Below, piece by piece: positions 14,839 to 23,080 of a DNA stretch of 25,738 nucleotides. Made by a program: the position numbers and the translations under genes. The first letter of the stretch is position 1; each line of letters opens with the position of its first letter. A model generated the notes under the pieces. That model was not told the origin of the DNA. It searched no databases and saw nothing but the letters and a program-made list of their open reading frames with translations. The DNA comes from Planctomycetota bacterium (GTDB lineage Bacteria > Planctomycetota > Planctomycetia > Pirellulales > Thermoguttaceae): NCBI GenBank assembly GCA_023621895.1, contig JAMOAF010000016.1, positions 1-25,738 on the forward strand, in the 5' to 3' direction.

Positions 14839-16785
14839 ATGTACGACCCGGCCGTCTTGCGATATGCGCTCGTCAGCGGGCTGATCGGTGTGGCCGCTTT
14901 CTTTGCTTCTTACGCCGCTTATGTCTGGCGGCGGCGCAACGCCGCTCTGGCGGGCCGCCGCGCCTTTCCGTTGGAGACCTGCCGGCGGTGGTCAGCCCTC
15001 CTCTTGGTCGCCGGTGGCCTGGCGATTGGCCTGGCGGTTGCCGTCCGCGAGTTGGACCGCCCGCCCGGGGTTCTCTCCGGCGACGGGCTGTTTGCCGTCC
15101 GGGTCCCCGAGGGCGAGTTCCGCCTGGCGTACCTGCTGCCCGGCGAGACGGCGGAAGAAGGCGACCTTCTCGCGCGGCTGGAGTCCGCCGCGGGCGAAGC
15201 CAAGGCGCGCGAGCTCAACCTGCGATGCCGGCGGCTGGAGAGGGAGCGGGATGCCCTGGCCTTGGACATCCCCCAGCTTGACCCTGAACTGGTCCGCAGT
15301 CACCAGAACGCCATCTCCAGCCGGCAGCAGTTGCGATCGTCGGTGGACCAGCTTCTGCCGGACCACGAAAGCGCCGTCAGGCAGGCCACGTTGGAGCGGC
15401 TGGCCAGGCTGGAAAAATCCGCCGAACTGGATGTCGACATCGCCTGGTACACGGGCGAGCTGAACCGGCGAGTCCGGCGGCGCGAATACGTCCGCCGAGA
15501 CCTTGACCGGTTGCGTCCGCTGGTCGACCAGAATGCCGTCACGGAGACCGAGTTCGACCGATTGCGGCAGGAGGCCGACGACCTGGACGGCGAGATCGAC
15601 AATCTCGGCCGGCGGGCCGAAGGGCTCCAGGCAGAGAAGGCGCAAATTGCCCGAAGCCTCCAGCAGCTCGGCGCCCTGGCCGAAGAGCAGCAGGCCACGC
15701 TCCGCGGCGAGCTCGATCGCGCCCGGAGTGACCAAGCCCAGGCAGAAGCCGAATCCCGCCGGCTGGCCGAGCAACTGGCCGAAGACCTCGCTCGGGCGAC
15801 CGAGCTTCGCAAGCGCCAACTTGCCCAGCTCGATCTGAAGATCGAGGAGACCCGTGCGGAGCTTTCGGGCGTGGAACAATCGCTGGTGGTCCGCGCCCCG
15901 TTTTCCGGAACCGTGGTCTACCGCGATCCTTCCCCCCGATCGGCCGAACAGCAGCAGCCGGTTCTTGTCGTTGGCAGAGAGACCGGCTTCCGCATCCGCA
16001 CGCGGATTCCCCTTGCCCAGGTGGCGGCCCTCAAGGAGGCCGGCCAGATCAGGCTCGAGCTGGTCGAGCCGGCCGTGGAGCCGTATTTTGGCGGCCGGTT
16101 CCTGCTCGCCCGGCCGATGCCGCACAAACCGGGATACGCCGTGGCGGAACTCGTCTGCAACCCCTCCAGGGAAATCGTCAAGGAACTGCTGGACGGTGAA
16201 AAAGTGGTAGCCAGGCTGCTCTGGCGGCCCCCGCTCGTCACGCTTCTGCCGTTTCGCATCGGGGGGGCCACCGCCCTGCTCGGCCTGGCCGGCTGGGTCG
16301 CCGCCGCGTTGCTCGGACTGTTGAGAAAGCCGCGCGCGGGGCGCGGCAAACATAACGGCCACGAGGCGGCGCCGCACCTGTTTCGTTCGCACCCGGCGCC
16401 AGCCGGCGATCAAGCCGCGCCGCACCGGGCGGACAGTCCCCTGCCGAGCGTCGCCCAGCTTGAGTCGGGCGCCGTCTCGGCAATGCTCGAAATGCTCGGG
16501 GGGCGGCTCCGCGAGGCCGTGATTGGCGACCAGCTCGACGACGATCTGCTCTCTGCGGTCGAGTGGGCGCTCGATCGCCACCAGGTCCGCGCGGTCCGCC
16601 AGATTCGCGCCGGCTTGGGCTGCGACAGCGAGCTGGAGCAGCGCGTCGCGGAACTGGGGGAAAAGGCTGACGCCTCTCTGGAAGGCAACGGCCATGCGTT
16701 TCGTGTCAAGCAGTGCCAGCGCGCACTGCGGGTCTTCCGCGCGATCGATCCGCGCTTCGGCCAGACCAGCGCCAATCGCTGCTGA
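14839..16785 (+). CDS. HlyD/Alg44-like membrane-fusion protein with coiled coil
   Basis: 648 residues. TM1 (about 8-29) and TM2 (about 51-69) are joined by an arginine-rich loop that should be cytoplasmic. Next comes half a lipoyl-type domain ('FAVRVPEGEFRLAYLLPGET', 85-104), a very long charged coiled coil (about 115-345), the second lipoyl half with the family hallmark 'VVRAPFSGTVVYRD' (350-363), a beta-barrel-like region to about 462, TM3 (about 476-495), and a helical cytoplasmic tail of about 150 residues that I do not recognise. The layout matches periplasmic adaptors of secretion systems and, with the GT2 gene next door, the Alg44/Alg8 type polymer export pair. No PilZ motif (RxxxR...DxSxxG) is visible in the tail. 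Likely expressed from the sigma-54 promoter at 14735 and cotranscribed with the GT2 gene. Confidence 0.88.
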   Translation: MYDPAVLRYALVSGLIGVAAFFASYAAYVWRRRNAALAGRRAFPLETCRRWSALLLVAGGLAIGLAVAVRELDRPPGVLSGDGLFAVRVPEGEFRLAYLLPGETAEEGDLLARLESAAGEAKARELNLRCRRLERERDALALDIPQLDPELVRSHQNAISSRQQLRSSVDQLLPDHESAVRQATLERLARLEKSAELDVDIAWYTGELNRRVRRREYVRRDLDRLRPLVDQNAVTETEFDRLRQEADDLDGEIDNLGRRAEGLQAEKAQIARSLQQLGALAEEQQATLRGELDRARSDQAQAEAESRRLAEQLAEDLARATELRKRQLAQLDLKIEETRAELSGVEQSLVVRAPFSGTVVYRDPSPRSAEQQQPVLVVGRETGFRIRTRIPLAQVAALKEAGQIRLELVEPAVEPYFGGRFLLARPMPHKPGYAVAELVCNPSREIVKELLDGEKVVARLLWRPPLVTLLPFRIGGATALLGLAGWVAAALLGLLRKPRAGRGKHNGHEAAPHLFRSHPAPAGDQAAPHRADSPLPSVAQLESGAVSAMLEMLGGRLREAVIGDQLDDDLLSAVEWALDRHQVRAVRQIRAGLGCDSELEQRVAELGEKADASLEGNGHAFRVKQCQRALRVFRAIDPRFGQTSANRC

Positions 16786-16790
16786 GGAGG
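16784..16790 (+). promoter_or_regulatory. Ribosome-binding site deciding the GTG start of the GT2 gene
   Basis: GAGGAGG overlaps the stop codon of the membrane-fusion gene and lies 6 nt upstream of GTG at 16797. This supports coupled translation and rejects the longer upstream-open reading frame from 16713. Confidence 0.8.
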
Positions 16791-16796
16791 TTCCCC

Positions 16797-18245
16797 GTGC
16801 AGACTGCTCTGGCTGCCGGCATGACCGAAAATATGGAGGCAGGCGCGCCACGCGAGGGTTTCGTGGCCGGTGAGCGCGGCGTGCCGCGACTGCTCGTGGC
16901 CCTTCCGTTCGTTGGAGGAATCTCGCTGGCGACATTCCTGTTCGCCTATCTTGCCTCGCGCTTTATCCATGAAGCGATCGAGGCGGCCGGCACGCCCGGT
17001 GCTGGCCGGCTGGCCGTTTTCGTGCCGGGGCTGCTGGCGGTGATCACGGTGTTGGGCGGGTTGCGGTGGACGGTCCTGTTCGCGCTTTCGTTCGCCGCGT
17101 TTCAGCGATCGCGACAAACGGCCAGATTCGCCCCCTCGAAATGGCCGCTGGTTTCGATCTTCGTGCCGGCCTACAACGAGGCGGAGAACATCGAGGCGGC
17201 GATCGAGTCGCTGCTTGTGCTAGATTACCCCCGCTACGAGGTGATCGTCGTCGACGACGGTTCGACCGACGGCACCTACGGCCGAGCGAAACGTTACGCC
17301 GGGTCCCACGGGCGATGCACGATCCGCGTCTATCGCAAGCCCAACGGCGGCAAGTGGAGCGCTCATAATTTCGCCTTCCGCCGCTCGGTCGGCGAACTGG
17401 TTCTCTGCCTCGACGCCGACTCGCGGGTCGACCCGCTGTCATTGCGCTCGATGATCGTCCACATGACCGATCCGCAGGTTGCCGCCGTGGCCGGGCAGAT
17501 TCGGGTGCGAAACCGCCACAACGTGCTCACGCGGCTTCAGGCGATGGAGTACTTGATGGGCAACGGCTGCGCCCGCATGGCCATGAGCCTGAACAAGACG
17601 GTGCTGATCGTGGCGGGCCCGCTGGGCCTTTTCCGGCGATGCGCCCTCGAAGAGGTCTTCCTCCGCTATGGCCGGGCAGACGGGCCGCTGGCCGAGGGGC
17701 AGGTGGACGGGCCCTTCGAGGGCGACACCTTTGCCGAGGATTTCGACCTGTCGATGGCCGTCCTCTCGCTTGGCGGGCGGATCGTCTACGAACCGGCCGC
17801 GATTTCGCACACGCGGGCGCCGGATTCGAATCTCGGGCTGCTCAGCCAGCGCTACCGCTGGTGCCGGGGGACGATCCAGGTGTTGCGGAAGTATCTTCGC
17901 CGCGCGCGGACCCAGCACGGCCTGCTGCGGCCCGGGCTGCTCGCCTGGCTGACGGCGACCTACCTGTTCGATCTGGCGCTGCTGCCGGTCATGTATGCCG
18001 TGGGCATCGGCATGTTGATCGTCGCCGCCGCGAGCGACGTGGGCGGGCTGGTCCTCGCCGGCTGGGCGGGCGTGGCACTGCTGGTGAACCTGAATGCCGC
18101 CGCGATGTTTGCCCTTCTTCAAGGGGACAGCCTTCGGCTGCTGCACATCCTGCCGCTTTACGACATCTACCAGAATTTTCTCGTCACCCCCGCCTGGTTC
18201 ATCTCCATCGTGGATGAAGTCCGCGGCGCGCGGATGCGGTGGTGA
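16797..18245 (+). CDS. Processive GT2 family membrane glycosyltransferase
   Basis: 482 residues from GTG 16797. TM segments at about 31-52 and 72-100 precede a cytoplasmic GT-A domain with 'VSIFVPAYNEAENI' (119-132), DDGS (153-156, nucleotide binding), DAD (206-208, metal/UDP), 'TFAEDFD' (311-317, catalytic Asp315) and 'QRYRW' (351-355). This D, DxD, ED, QxxRW set marks processive synthases such as cellulose, hyaluronan, poly-GlcNAc and Alg8 enzymes. Three or four C-terminal TM segments (about 381-404, 406-440, 452-470) would form the polymer channel. The product sugar cannot be told from sequence. Its partner is the upstream HlyD/Alg44-like gene; together they look like a minimal synthase/export unit for a beta-linked extracellular polysaccharide. 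No epimerase, porin or modification gene is in the window. Confidence 0.93.
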   Translation: MQTALAAGMTENMEAGAPREGFVAGERGVPRLLVALPFVGGISLATFLFAYLASRFIHEAIEAAGTPGAGRLAVFVPGLLAVITVLGGLRWTVLFALSFAAFQRSRQTARFAPSKWPLVSIFVPAYNEAENIEAAIESLLVLDYPRYEVIVVDDGSTDGTYGRAKRYAGSHGRCTIRVYRKPNGGKWSAHNFAFRRSVGELVLCLDADSRVDPLSLRSMIVHMTDPQVAAVAGQIRVRNRHNVLTRLQAMEYLMGNGCARMAMSLNKTVLIVAGPLGLFRRCALEEVFLRYGRADGPLAEGQVDGPFEGDTFAEDFDLSMAVLSLGGRIVYEPAAISHTRAPDSNLGLLSQRYRWCRGTIQVLRKYLRRARTQHGLLRPGLLAWLTATYLFDLALLPVMYAVGIGMLIVAAASDVGGLVLAGWAGVALLVNLNAAAMFALLQGDSLRLLHILPLYDIYQNFLVTPAWFISIVDEVRGARMRW

Positions 18246-18284
18246 AGTGCCCGGCGCATGAGCTCAACCGGGTGGCGCGAAGCG

Positions 18285-19052
18285 TTATAAGTCGAGCATG
18301 GCGATCAACCGGGACTTGCTGACGGCGCCTTTCTCCTTGGCTACTACCTGGCCGTTTCTGAATACCAGGAGACTGGGCACGGACTGGACGCCGTAGCGAG
18401 CGGCCAACTCGGGGCTCTCATCAACATCGACCTTTACTACCCGCGCCTGCAAGCTCTCCGCGGCCACTTCTTCCAGCGTGGGGGCCAGCATTTTGCAGGG
18501 ACCGCACCAACTGGCGTAAAAATCGACCAGAACCGGCACATCGGAGCGGAGGACTTGCTGCTCGAAGGTCGTTTCGTCGGCGCGAAGAACAGCCTGCGCG
18601 GCCGCCCTCCCCAGCGGTCCCGATTCGGCCCGAGCCAGCAGCACCGGTGGATCGGACGATCGTGGCGTCGGACGGTGTTCCAGGAGCGATGCGGTCTCGT
18701 CACTAATCCGTGTCACGGGGGGATCGAGCCCCTGCGGGCGGAGACTCAAGGGATTGACCGGCGCGGGAGCCGGCTCAACCGGCCAGGCCGGCAACGGCGA
18801 TGACTGCAAAGCAGGGCCTTGCGCGCCCGACAGCGCGACTTCCCCGCTCCGAGGCTGCTTTGAACGGTGGGGTGTTAAATCGGAATCGCGCCCCGGCGAG
18901 AATGCCGTAGTCGCGCGTGAAAGACTCATCCAAGCCGGGAACCAGCCCTGCCCGGACCGACTGGAGGCGCATCCGGCAAGTGGCAGCATTGCGGCGATGG
19001 CCGATAAGCAGAGGACTGCAATTGGCTTTCGACTGGCCGTCCGTGGATTCAT
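18285..19052 (-). CDS. Lipoprotein with C-terminal thioredoxin domain
   Basis: 255 residues. Signal peptide with lipobox LAGC (Cys28), then a Pro/Ser-rich, low-order linker (about 30-150), then a classic thioredoxin fold (about 152-255): 'VPVLVDFYASWCGPCKMLAP' with the WCGPC active site at 182-186, 'KVDVDESPELAARYGVQSVPS' with cis-Pro226, and 'LLVFRNGQ'. The active site is that of cytoplasmic reducing thioredoxin, but the lipid anchor places it outside the inner membrane, where it would need an electron source (for example DsbD/CcdA, not seen here) to reduce periplasmic disulfides. A strong AAGGAG ribosome-binding site precedes the ATG. It is convergent with the GT2 gene (39 bp apart) and downstream of the DUF1634 gene by 230 bp. 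Confidence 0.93.
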   Translation of the reverse strand: MNPRTASRKPIAVLCLSAIAAMLPLAGCASSRSGQGWFPAWMSLSRATTAFSPGRDSDLTPHRSKQPRSGEVALSGAQGPALQSSPLPAWPVEPAPAPVNPLSLRPQGLDPPVTRISDETASLLEHRPTPRSSDPPVLLARAESGPLGRAAAQAVLRADETTFEQQVLRSDVPVLVDFYASWCGPCKMLAPTLEEVAAESLQARVVKVDVDESPELAARYGVQSVPSLLVFRNGQVVAKEKGAVSKSRLIAMLDL

Positions 19053-19254
19053 GTTCCGCTCCTTCTCCTTCGTACGCGATGCACGGTTCTGCCACGAGTG
19101 ATGCGCGACTGCGGCTGGCGGTTACAGCGGCAATTTCTAACCAACGGCCGTAGGGTGGTCCAGAGCGAACCAGTGCCACCGTGGTTCCATGGCCGGAGAT
19201 GTTTCCGGAGCCGAAAACGCCGGTCCCGCCGAAAGCGCAGCGGCGGCCCACCGG

Positions 19255-19273
19255 AATCGCCAGCGCGGCGATT
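19255..19273 (-). terminator. Perfect hairpin after the DUF1634 gene
   Basis: AATCGCC (19255-19261), loop AGCGC, GGCGATT (19267-19273) form a perfect 7-bp stem 10 nt beyond the DUF1634 stop. No U-tract follows on the minus strand, so it may be a processing or pausing hairpin instead of a true terminator. The rest of the 19053-19283 gap shows nothing else. Confidence 0.35.
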
Positions 19274-19283
19274 GTGGTGTATA

Positions 19284-19637
19284 TCACCCTACCCCCAGAA
19301 CGATACTCCATGCCAGCAATGACAGCACGATCAGAGCCACCAAAGCAAAGCGGCGCTGTCCCGTGACAAACCAACCGGCGGCCAGGACGGAAACGCGCAG
19401 CAGCGGAGTGACCATCAAGACGAGGAGGCCGAGACTGAGGATCGACAGCCCGTTGCCCGAGACGGCGGTTCGCATCAGCACGGGCAGAGTGGGGGGAGGG
19501 CCTTCGGGCCTGGGCTGGTGGTTCAGAAAGACGATCAGCAGCCCGAGCACCAGCATCGCGCCGCTGAGCGCCACCCCGGAGAGCAGCGTCCACCGCACGC
19601 ATCGCCCCAACTGCGATTCTTGCATCGGCTGGTCCAT
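19284..19637 (-). CDS. DUF1634 membrane protein, partner of the TSUP exporter
   Basis: 117 residues with three or four hydrophobic segments: about 14-38 ('WTLLSGVALSGAMLVLGLLIVFL'), about 61-87 ('GLSILSLGLLVLMVTPLLRVSVLAAGWFV') and about 95-115 ('FALVALIVLSLLAWSIVLGVG'). The arginine in 'TPLLRV' and the overall pattern fit DUF1634, a family found almost always next to TauE/SafE exporters. It begins 5 bp after the exporter's stop. The second Met (residue 5) has better spacing from the AAAGG ribosome-binding site, so the start may be 19625. It probably assists or stabilises the exporter; mechanism unknown. Confidence 0.85.
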   Translation of the reverse strand: MDQPMQESQLGRCVRWTLLSGVALSGAMLVLGLLIVFLNHQPRPEGPPPTLPVLMRTAVSGNGLSILSLGLLVLMVTPLLRVSVLAAGWFVTGQRRFALVALIVLSLLAWSIVLGVG

Positions 19638-19642
19638 CCTTT

Positions 19643-20527
19643 CTACTGTTCAAGCCAGGCCCGGTACAGCATTTGCACGGCCACGGCGAGCAACAACAGG
19701 GCGAAGATCTTTCGCACGCGGCGGCCGTGGATGCGGCGGTTTGCCGCGGCGCCAATCGCCGAGCCGGCGACAACTCCGACAACCGTGGCGGCCGTGAGCA
19801 CGGGCCGCACCTCACCGCGGCCGTAATAGAGGAAAGCGCTCGCCGCGGCCGTCACGCCAATCATGAAGTTCGAGGTGGCGGCGGACGCCTTGATCGGAAT
19901 TCCGCACAACAAATGCAGTGCGGGCACCTTGAAGACGCCGCCACCAATCCCCAGCAGGCCGGAGACGCTGCCGGCCACAAACGAGATCGCCAAGCCGGCC
20001 GGTAGGCGGCGGACGCCGTAGCAGACCACCCGCCCATCGCTTTCATCCAGGTAACTTCCGCCCAGCTTTCCCCCAGCCTCCCGGGTATCACGCGCCGAGG
20101 GAGGGACTTCCGGCTGCGTGCGCCGTTTCACCCCTCCGGTTGCTCCGGGCTCGGCCTGCTTGCCGTGCCACATCACCCACGCCGTGGGCAGGAGTACAAG
20201 GCCGAAGAATCCTTCCAAGACCGAGGCGGCGAGCCAACCGGCGCTGACTCCACCGGCGACGGCTCCCAGAGACGTGGCGACTTCGAGCACCATACCCAAT
20301 CGCATGTTGGCCATGCCGCGCTCGATGTTCGTGCTGGCGACCGCGCTCGAGGTGGCGATGACCGAGATGATGCTCGTGGCGACCGCGTAGTGCATGGGGA
20401 CGCCAAAGCCGAGGACGAGCAAGGGAATCAGAAACACGCCGCCCCCGGTGCCAAGGACGGCGCCGAAAACGCCCGTGACAATCCCGGCGGCGATGACGAG
20501 CGGGGCATTCAGAGGCGACGTGTACAT
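19643..20527 (-). CDS. TSUP (TauE/SafE) family anion exporter
   Basis: 294 residues from the ATG at 20527-20525, which has GGAG just upstream; the open frame extends 48 codons further without membrane-protein character. The two-fold repeat of the TSUP family is clear: 'GVFGAVLGTGGGVFLIPLLV' near the N-terminus and 'GSVSGLLGIGGGVFKVPALH' in the second half, each followed by helix-rich 'A.aTS...' segments (HYAVATSIISVIATS and KASAATSNFMIGVTA). About eight TM helices are expected. A longer than usual hydrophilic loop (about residues 120-165) sits between the halves. Family members export sulfite, thiosulfate or organosulfonates; the exact substrate is not predictable. It forms an operon with the DUF1634 gene. 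Confidence 0.92.
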   Translation of the reverse strand: MYTSPLNAPLVIAAGIVTGVFGAVLGTGGGVFLIPLLVLGFGVPMHYAVATSIISVIATSSAVASTNIERGMANMRLGMVLEVATSLGAVAGGVSAGWLAASVLEGFFGLVLLPTAWVMWHGKQAEPGATGGVKRRTQPEVPPSARDTREAGGKLGGSYLDESDGRVVCYGVRRLPAGLAISFVAGSVSGLLGIGGGVFKVPALHLLCGIPIKASAATSNFMIGVTAAASAFLYYGRGEVRPVLTAATVVGVVAGSAIGAAANRRIHGRRVRKIFALLLLAVAVQMLYRAWLEQ

Positions 20528-20825
20528 GGCCACTCCACGGCGGGGCAATCGCAAGGGGGACATTCTCATTTTTGCCGCACGCCGCCATTTCATCCACCCA
20601 CGGGCAAAGTGTGCCGGGAAAATCTTCGCGCGATCACCGCGGGCGGCCAACCCCACGCCCCTCAGGTCCAAGGGACGTTTGAGTTTGCAGCCTGACGGCT
20701 GCCCCCTCGCGCGGGGCGGGATTGTCCTGTTTGCGCGAAGCGAGAATCGCTCCGCCGTGAATACGTGCGTCCGTCGGCGCTTGGAGGTAAAATACAGTCG
20801 TGGGCATTCGGTCGAGTTTGATTCG
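20528..20825. other. Divergent intergenic region, TSUP / YqgE
   Basis: About 300 bp holding the promoters of two divergent genes. A perfect 6-bp hairpin, GCAGCC-TGAC-GGCTGC, lies at 20687-20702. An isolated GGAGGT at about 20783-20788 is too far (about 40 nt) from the YqgE ATGs to serve them. No gene seen. Confidence 0.55.
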
Positions 20826-21389
20826 ATGGATATGGCGATGCACTCTCTCCAAGGTCACTTGCTGATCGCCTCACCGCACCTGGCGGACCCGAACTTCGTC
20901 CGCACCGTGGTGCTCCTGGTCCACCACAGCGAGGAGGGCACGCTGGGGGTGGTTCTCAATCGCCCGTCGGGAAGGACGATTCGCGAACTCTGGGCCGACG
21001 TGGACGAGGAGCCTTGCGACAGCGATCATCCGTTCCATGTCGGCGGGCCGGTTTCAGGACCGGTGATGGCGATTCACACCGATCGGGACCGGAGCGATCT
21101 GGAAGTTCTGCCGGGCGTGCATTTCGCCACGCAGCGCGACTACATCAACGATCTCGTCCGCCAGGACAAGACGCCGTTCCGCATCTTTGTCGGCCATTCC
21201 GGCTGGGGCCGCGGCCAGTTGGAGGGCGAGTTGAAGGAAGGCGCCTGGCTGCACATGCCGGCCAGGCTCGAACACATCTTCGCCGACGAAAGCGAGATCT
21301 GGGAACTCGCGACCCACGAGATCGGCCGCGCAATGCTCTTCAACGCGCTAAATCTCAAGGGGGCGCCCGAGGACCCCTCCTGCAATTGA
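20826..21389 (+). CDS. yqgE: YqgE/AlgH family protein (UPF0301)
   Basis: 187 residues from the ATG at 20826; in-frame ATGs at 20832 and 20838 are equally possible because no ribosome-binding site is clear. Family hallmarks: 'LQGHLLIASPHLADPNFVRT' at the start, 'VVLLVHHSEEGTLGVVLNRP' , 'FHVGGPV', 'FVGHSGWGRGQLEGEL' and 'W..A' near the end. The length is the usual 180-190. AlgH was named from Pseudomonas alginate regulation, but the family's biochemical role is unsettled. It stands alone, followed by a good intrinsic terminator. Whether the nearby GT2/Alg44-like locus has any functional link is unknown. Confidence 0.93.
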   Translation: MDMAMHSLQGHLLIASPHLADPNFVRTVVLLVHHSEEGTLGVVLNRPSGRTIRELWADVDEEPCDSDHPFHVGGPVSGPVMAIHTDRDRSDLEVLPGVHFATQRDYINDLVRQDKTPFRIFVGHSGWGRGQLEGELKEGAWLHMPARLEHIFADESEIWELATHEIGRAMLFNALNLKGAPEDPSCN

Positions 21390-21461
21390 TCCCAAGCCGC
21401 CGTTGGCCGCGCCTGCGCTGCGGCACAACCCGTACGTAACGAAGCGCGGGGCAAGGCGCAC

Positions 21462-21489
21462 GCGGCTATCTCGATAACAGCCGCTTTTT
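21462..21489 (+). terminator. Intrinsic terminator of the yqgE gene
   Basis: GCGGCT (21462-21467) and AGCCGC (21479-21484) form a 6-bp stem with an 11-nt loop, directly followed by TTTTT (21485-21489) on the plus strand. It lies 73 bp after the yqgE stop in the convergent gap. Confidence 0.65.
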
Positions 21490-21544
21490 CCACGAATCAC
21501 GCAGGTCGACTTGGCCGGTTCGCTCGTGCCGGCCGGCGATGATT

Positions 21545-23080
21545 CTACCGGTCAATCGCGCGCCGCAGCAGGTTGTGGGTGATCTGCTGGACGCGCGGGT
21601 CGGGGCCGTTGGGTCGCGTGTTGTGGCTCCAGACCGGCATGTGCCCCGGCGGGGCGCTTAGGCCCAGGCACCAGAAGATGGTCGAAGCGTTGAAGACGAA
21701 CCCGCCCTTGGCCGTCGGGTAGATCGTCGCCTGGTAGGGGACGGGGCGCGTGCCGCCGTGCAGGGCGATGCCCTCGGCCACAATCTCCAGACCCGGAATC
21801 GGCGCGGCGTCGCCGTGAAATTCCCAGCCTACCAGCCCGCGGATCCGGTCTCCCTTCTTCATGCCGGTGCCGGCGAAGATCCAATGCTCCGGCTTGACGC
21901 AGACCCAGTCGCCGCCGCCGTTGCAGGGAAGGATGTTCCGCGCGCCGAGCAGCAGGCCCTCGTCGGGCCCCACGTAGTCGAACGTAGTCTCGGGCGGTTC
22001 GCTCCCCATCGTCAGGCCCTTGTATGGCCCCTTGCGGCAGATGATCCGGTTGGGGCGGCCGTCAGCGCCGGCGCGGAACGGGGTCACGTAACAGACGGAG
22101 TTGCCCGACAGGAAGAGCACGCACGTGCCGCTCTCGGCGATCTTCTGCACGCTTTCGTACTGGCGGATGTCCCAGTATTCATCGTGCCCCACGCTGATGA
22201 AGGCTTTGCACCGGGCCGCGCGGTCCGGCGTGAGCATGTCGCTATTGGAGCAGTAGCTGACGTCGTAGCCGTGCTGCTCCAGCCAGTAGCACAAGGGGAA
22301 TTCCCAACAGAGGAATTCGCCCGAACCGACCGACTGCGGATTCTCGTAAATCTGCACGTACTTCCCGTAGGGCCGATCGAAGCTCACGTCGACCGTGGTG
22401 TTGCACCAGGCGAACTTGTTGCCCGGATCGATGTACAGCGAATAGGTGTCGGGCCAGCGGTTGTAGGCCTGCCAGGTGTTGTCGGGGCATTGGAAGAGGA
22501 TGTCGGCCGGCCGGTCGTCGCGAACGATGAACACCACGTAGCTCTGCCACGGCTGCGTGCCGTCGGGGTTGGGCACGCGGGAGAGCCGCCCCAGGTAGAC
22601 GCCGCTTGGCCAATCGGCCGGGATCACCAACTTGGCGCTCGGCTCCCAGCGGCACTCGCGAATCCGCCGCTCTCCCGGCTGCGGAATGGCTTGCGCCTTG
22701 CCGGCCAGGGGTCCCAAGGTCTGCATCAGCCGTGCGCCCATGCCGCCGTAGTAGCCCATCCGAAAAATCTCGATCGTGAACTGGCAGGCCGGCTCGGTGC
22801 TGACAAAGAACTCGATCGGCTCGCCGGCGGCCACGGATTGCCGCGAGCAGTAGCCCTCGATGCCGGGCGAGCGGGTACCGGCCGGGCCCGACTGGTCGAG
22901 GCGAACATACGTCAACTGCCAATCAGACGTGCCCGGCTTCTGGTTCTCCTTGCGGATCAAGTCGCGGTCGGCACCGGCCGCTGCCGACGCCGGGGCCGGA
23001 CACAGAATTGCGATAGCCGCCAAGAGCACAAGGCAGGCGCGGCGGACGAACACCGAGCGGGGATACAAGTCACAGGTCAT
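21545..23080 (-). CDS. Secreted N,N-dimethylformamidase-beta-like protein
   Basis: 511 residues from the ATG at 23080-23078, with GGGAG upstream. A Sec signal peptide spans about 1-35 (RRACLVLLAAIAILCPAPASAAA). The body matches the family related to the DMFase large-subunit C-terminus: 'GEPIEFFVST', 'FTIEIFRMGYYGGMGARLM' (101-119), 'WPSGVYLGRL' (157-166), 'NTWQAYNRWPDTYSLY' (201-216), 'VSFDRPYG', 'WLEQHGYDVSY' (266-276), 'KAFISVGHDEYW' (292-303) and 'FLSGNS'. The N-terminal beta-sandwich is followed by a glutamine-amidotransferase-like fold with a conserved HDEYW. True DMFase hydrolyses dimethylformamide; for this exported relative the substrate is unknown, and an amide or carbohydrate-linked substrate is only a guess. 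Its start overlaps the end of the DUF5615 frame by 4 bases (ATGA). Confidence 0.9.
   Translation of the reverse strand: MTCDLYPRSVFVRRACLVLLAAIAILCPAPASAAAGADRDLIRKENQKPGTSDWQLTYVRLDQSGPAGTRSPGIEGYCSRQSVAAGEPIEFFVSTEPACQFTIEIFRMGYYGGMGARLMQTLGPLAGKAQAIPQPGERRIRECRWEPSAKLVIPADWPSGVYLGRLSRVPNPDGTQPWQSYVVFIVRDDRPADILFQCPDNTWQAYNRWPDTYSLYIDPGNKFAWCNTTVDVSFDRPYGKYVQIYENPQSVGSGEFLCWEFPLCYWLEQHGYDVSYCSNSDMLTPDRAARCKAFISVGHDEYWDIRQYESVQKIAESGTCVLFLSGNSVCYVTPFRAGADGRPNRIICRKGPYKGLTMGSEPPETTFDYVGPDEGLLLGARNILPCNGGGDWVCVKPEHWIFAGTGMKKGDRIRGLVGWEFHGDAAPIPGLEIVAEGIALHGGTRPVPYQATIYPTAKGGFVFNASTIFWCLGLSAPPGHMPVWSHNTRPNGPDPRVQQITHNLLRRAIDR

Noticed and set aside
14992..16935. 647-residue minus-strand open frame
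   Set aside because: Antisense to the HlyD-like gene, with no recognisable domain; the plus-strand gene has TM segments, a coiled coil and lipoyl motifs.
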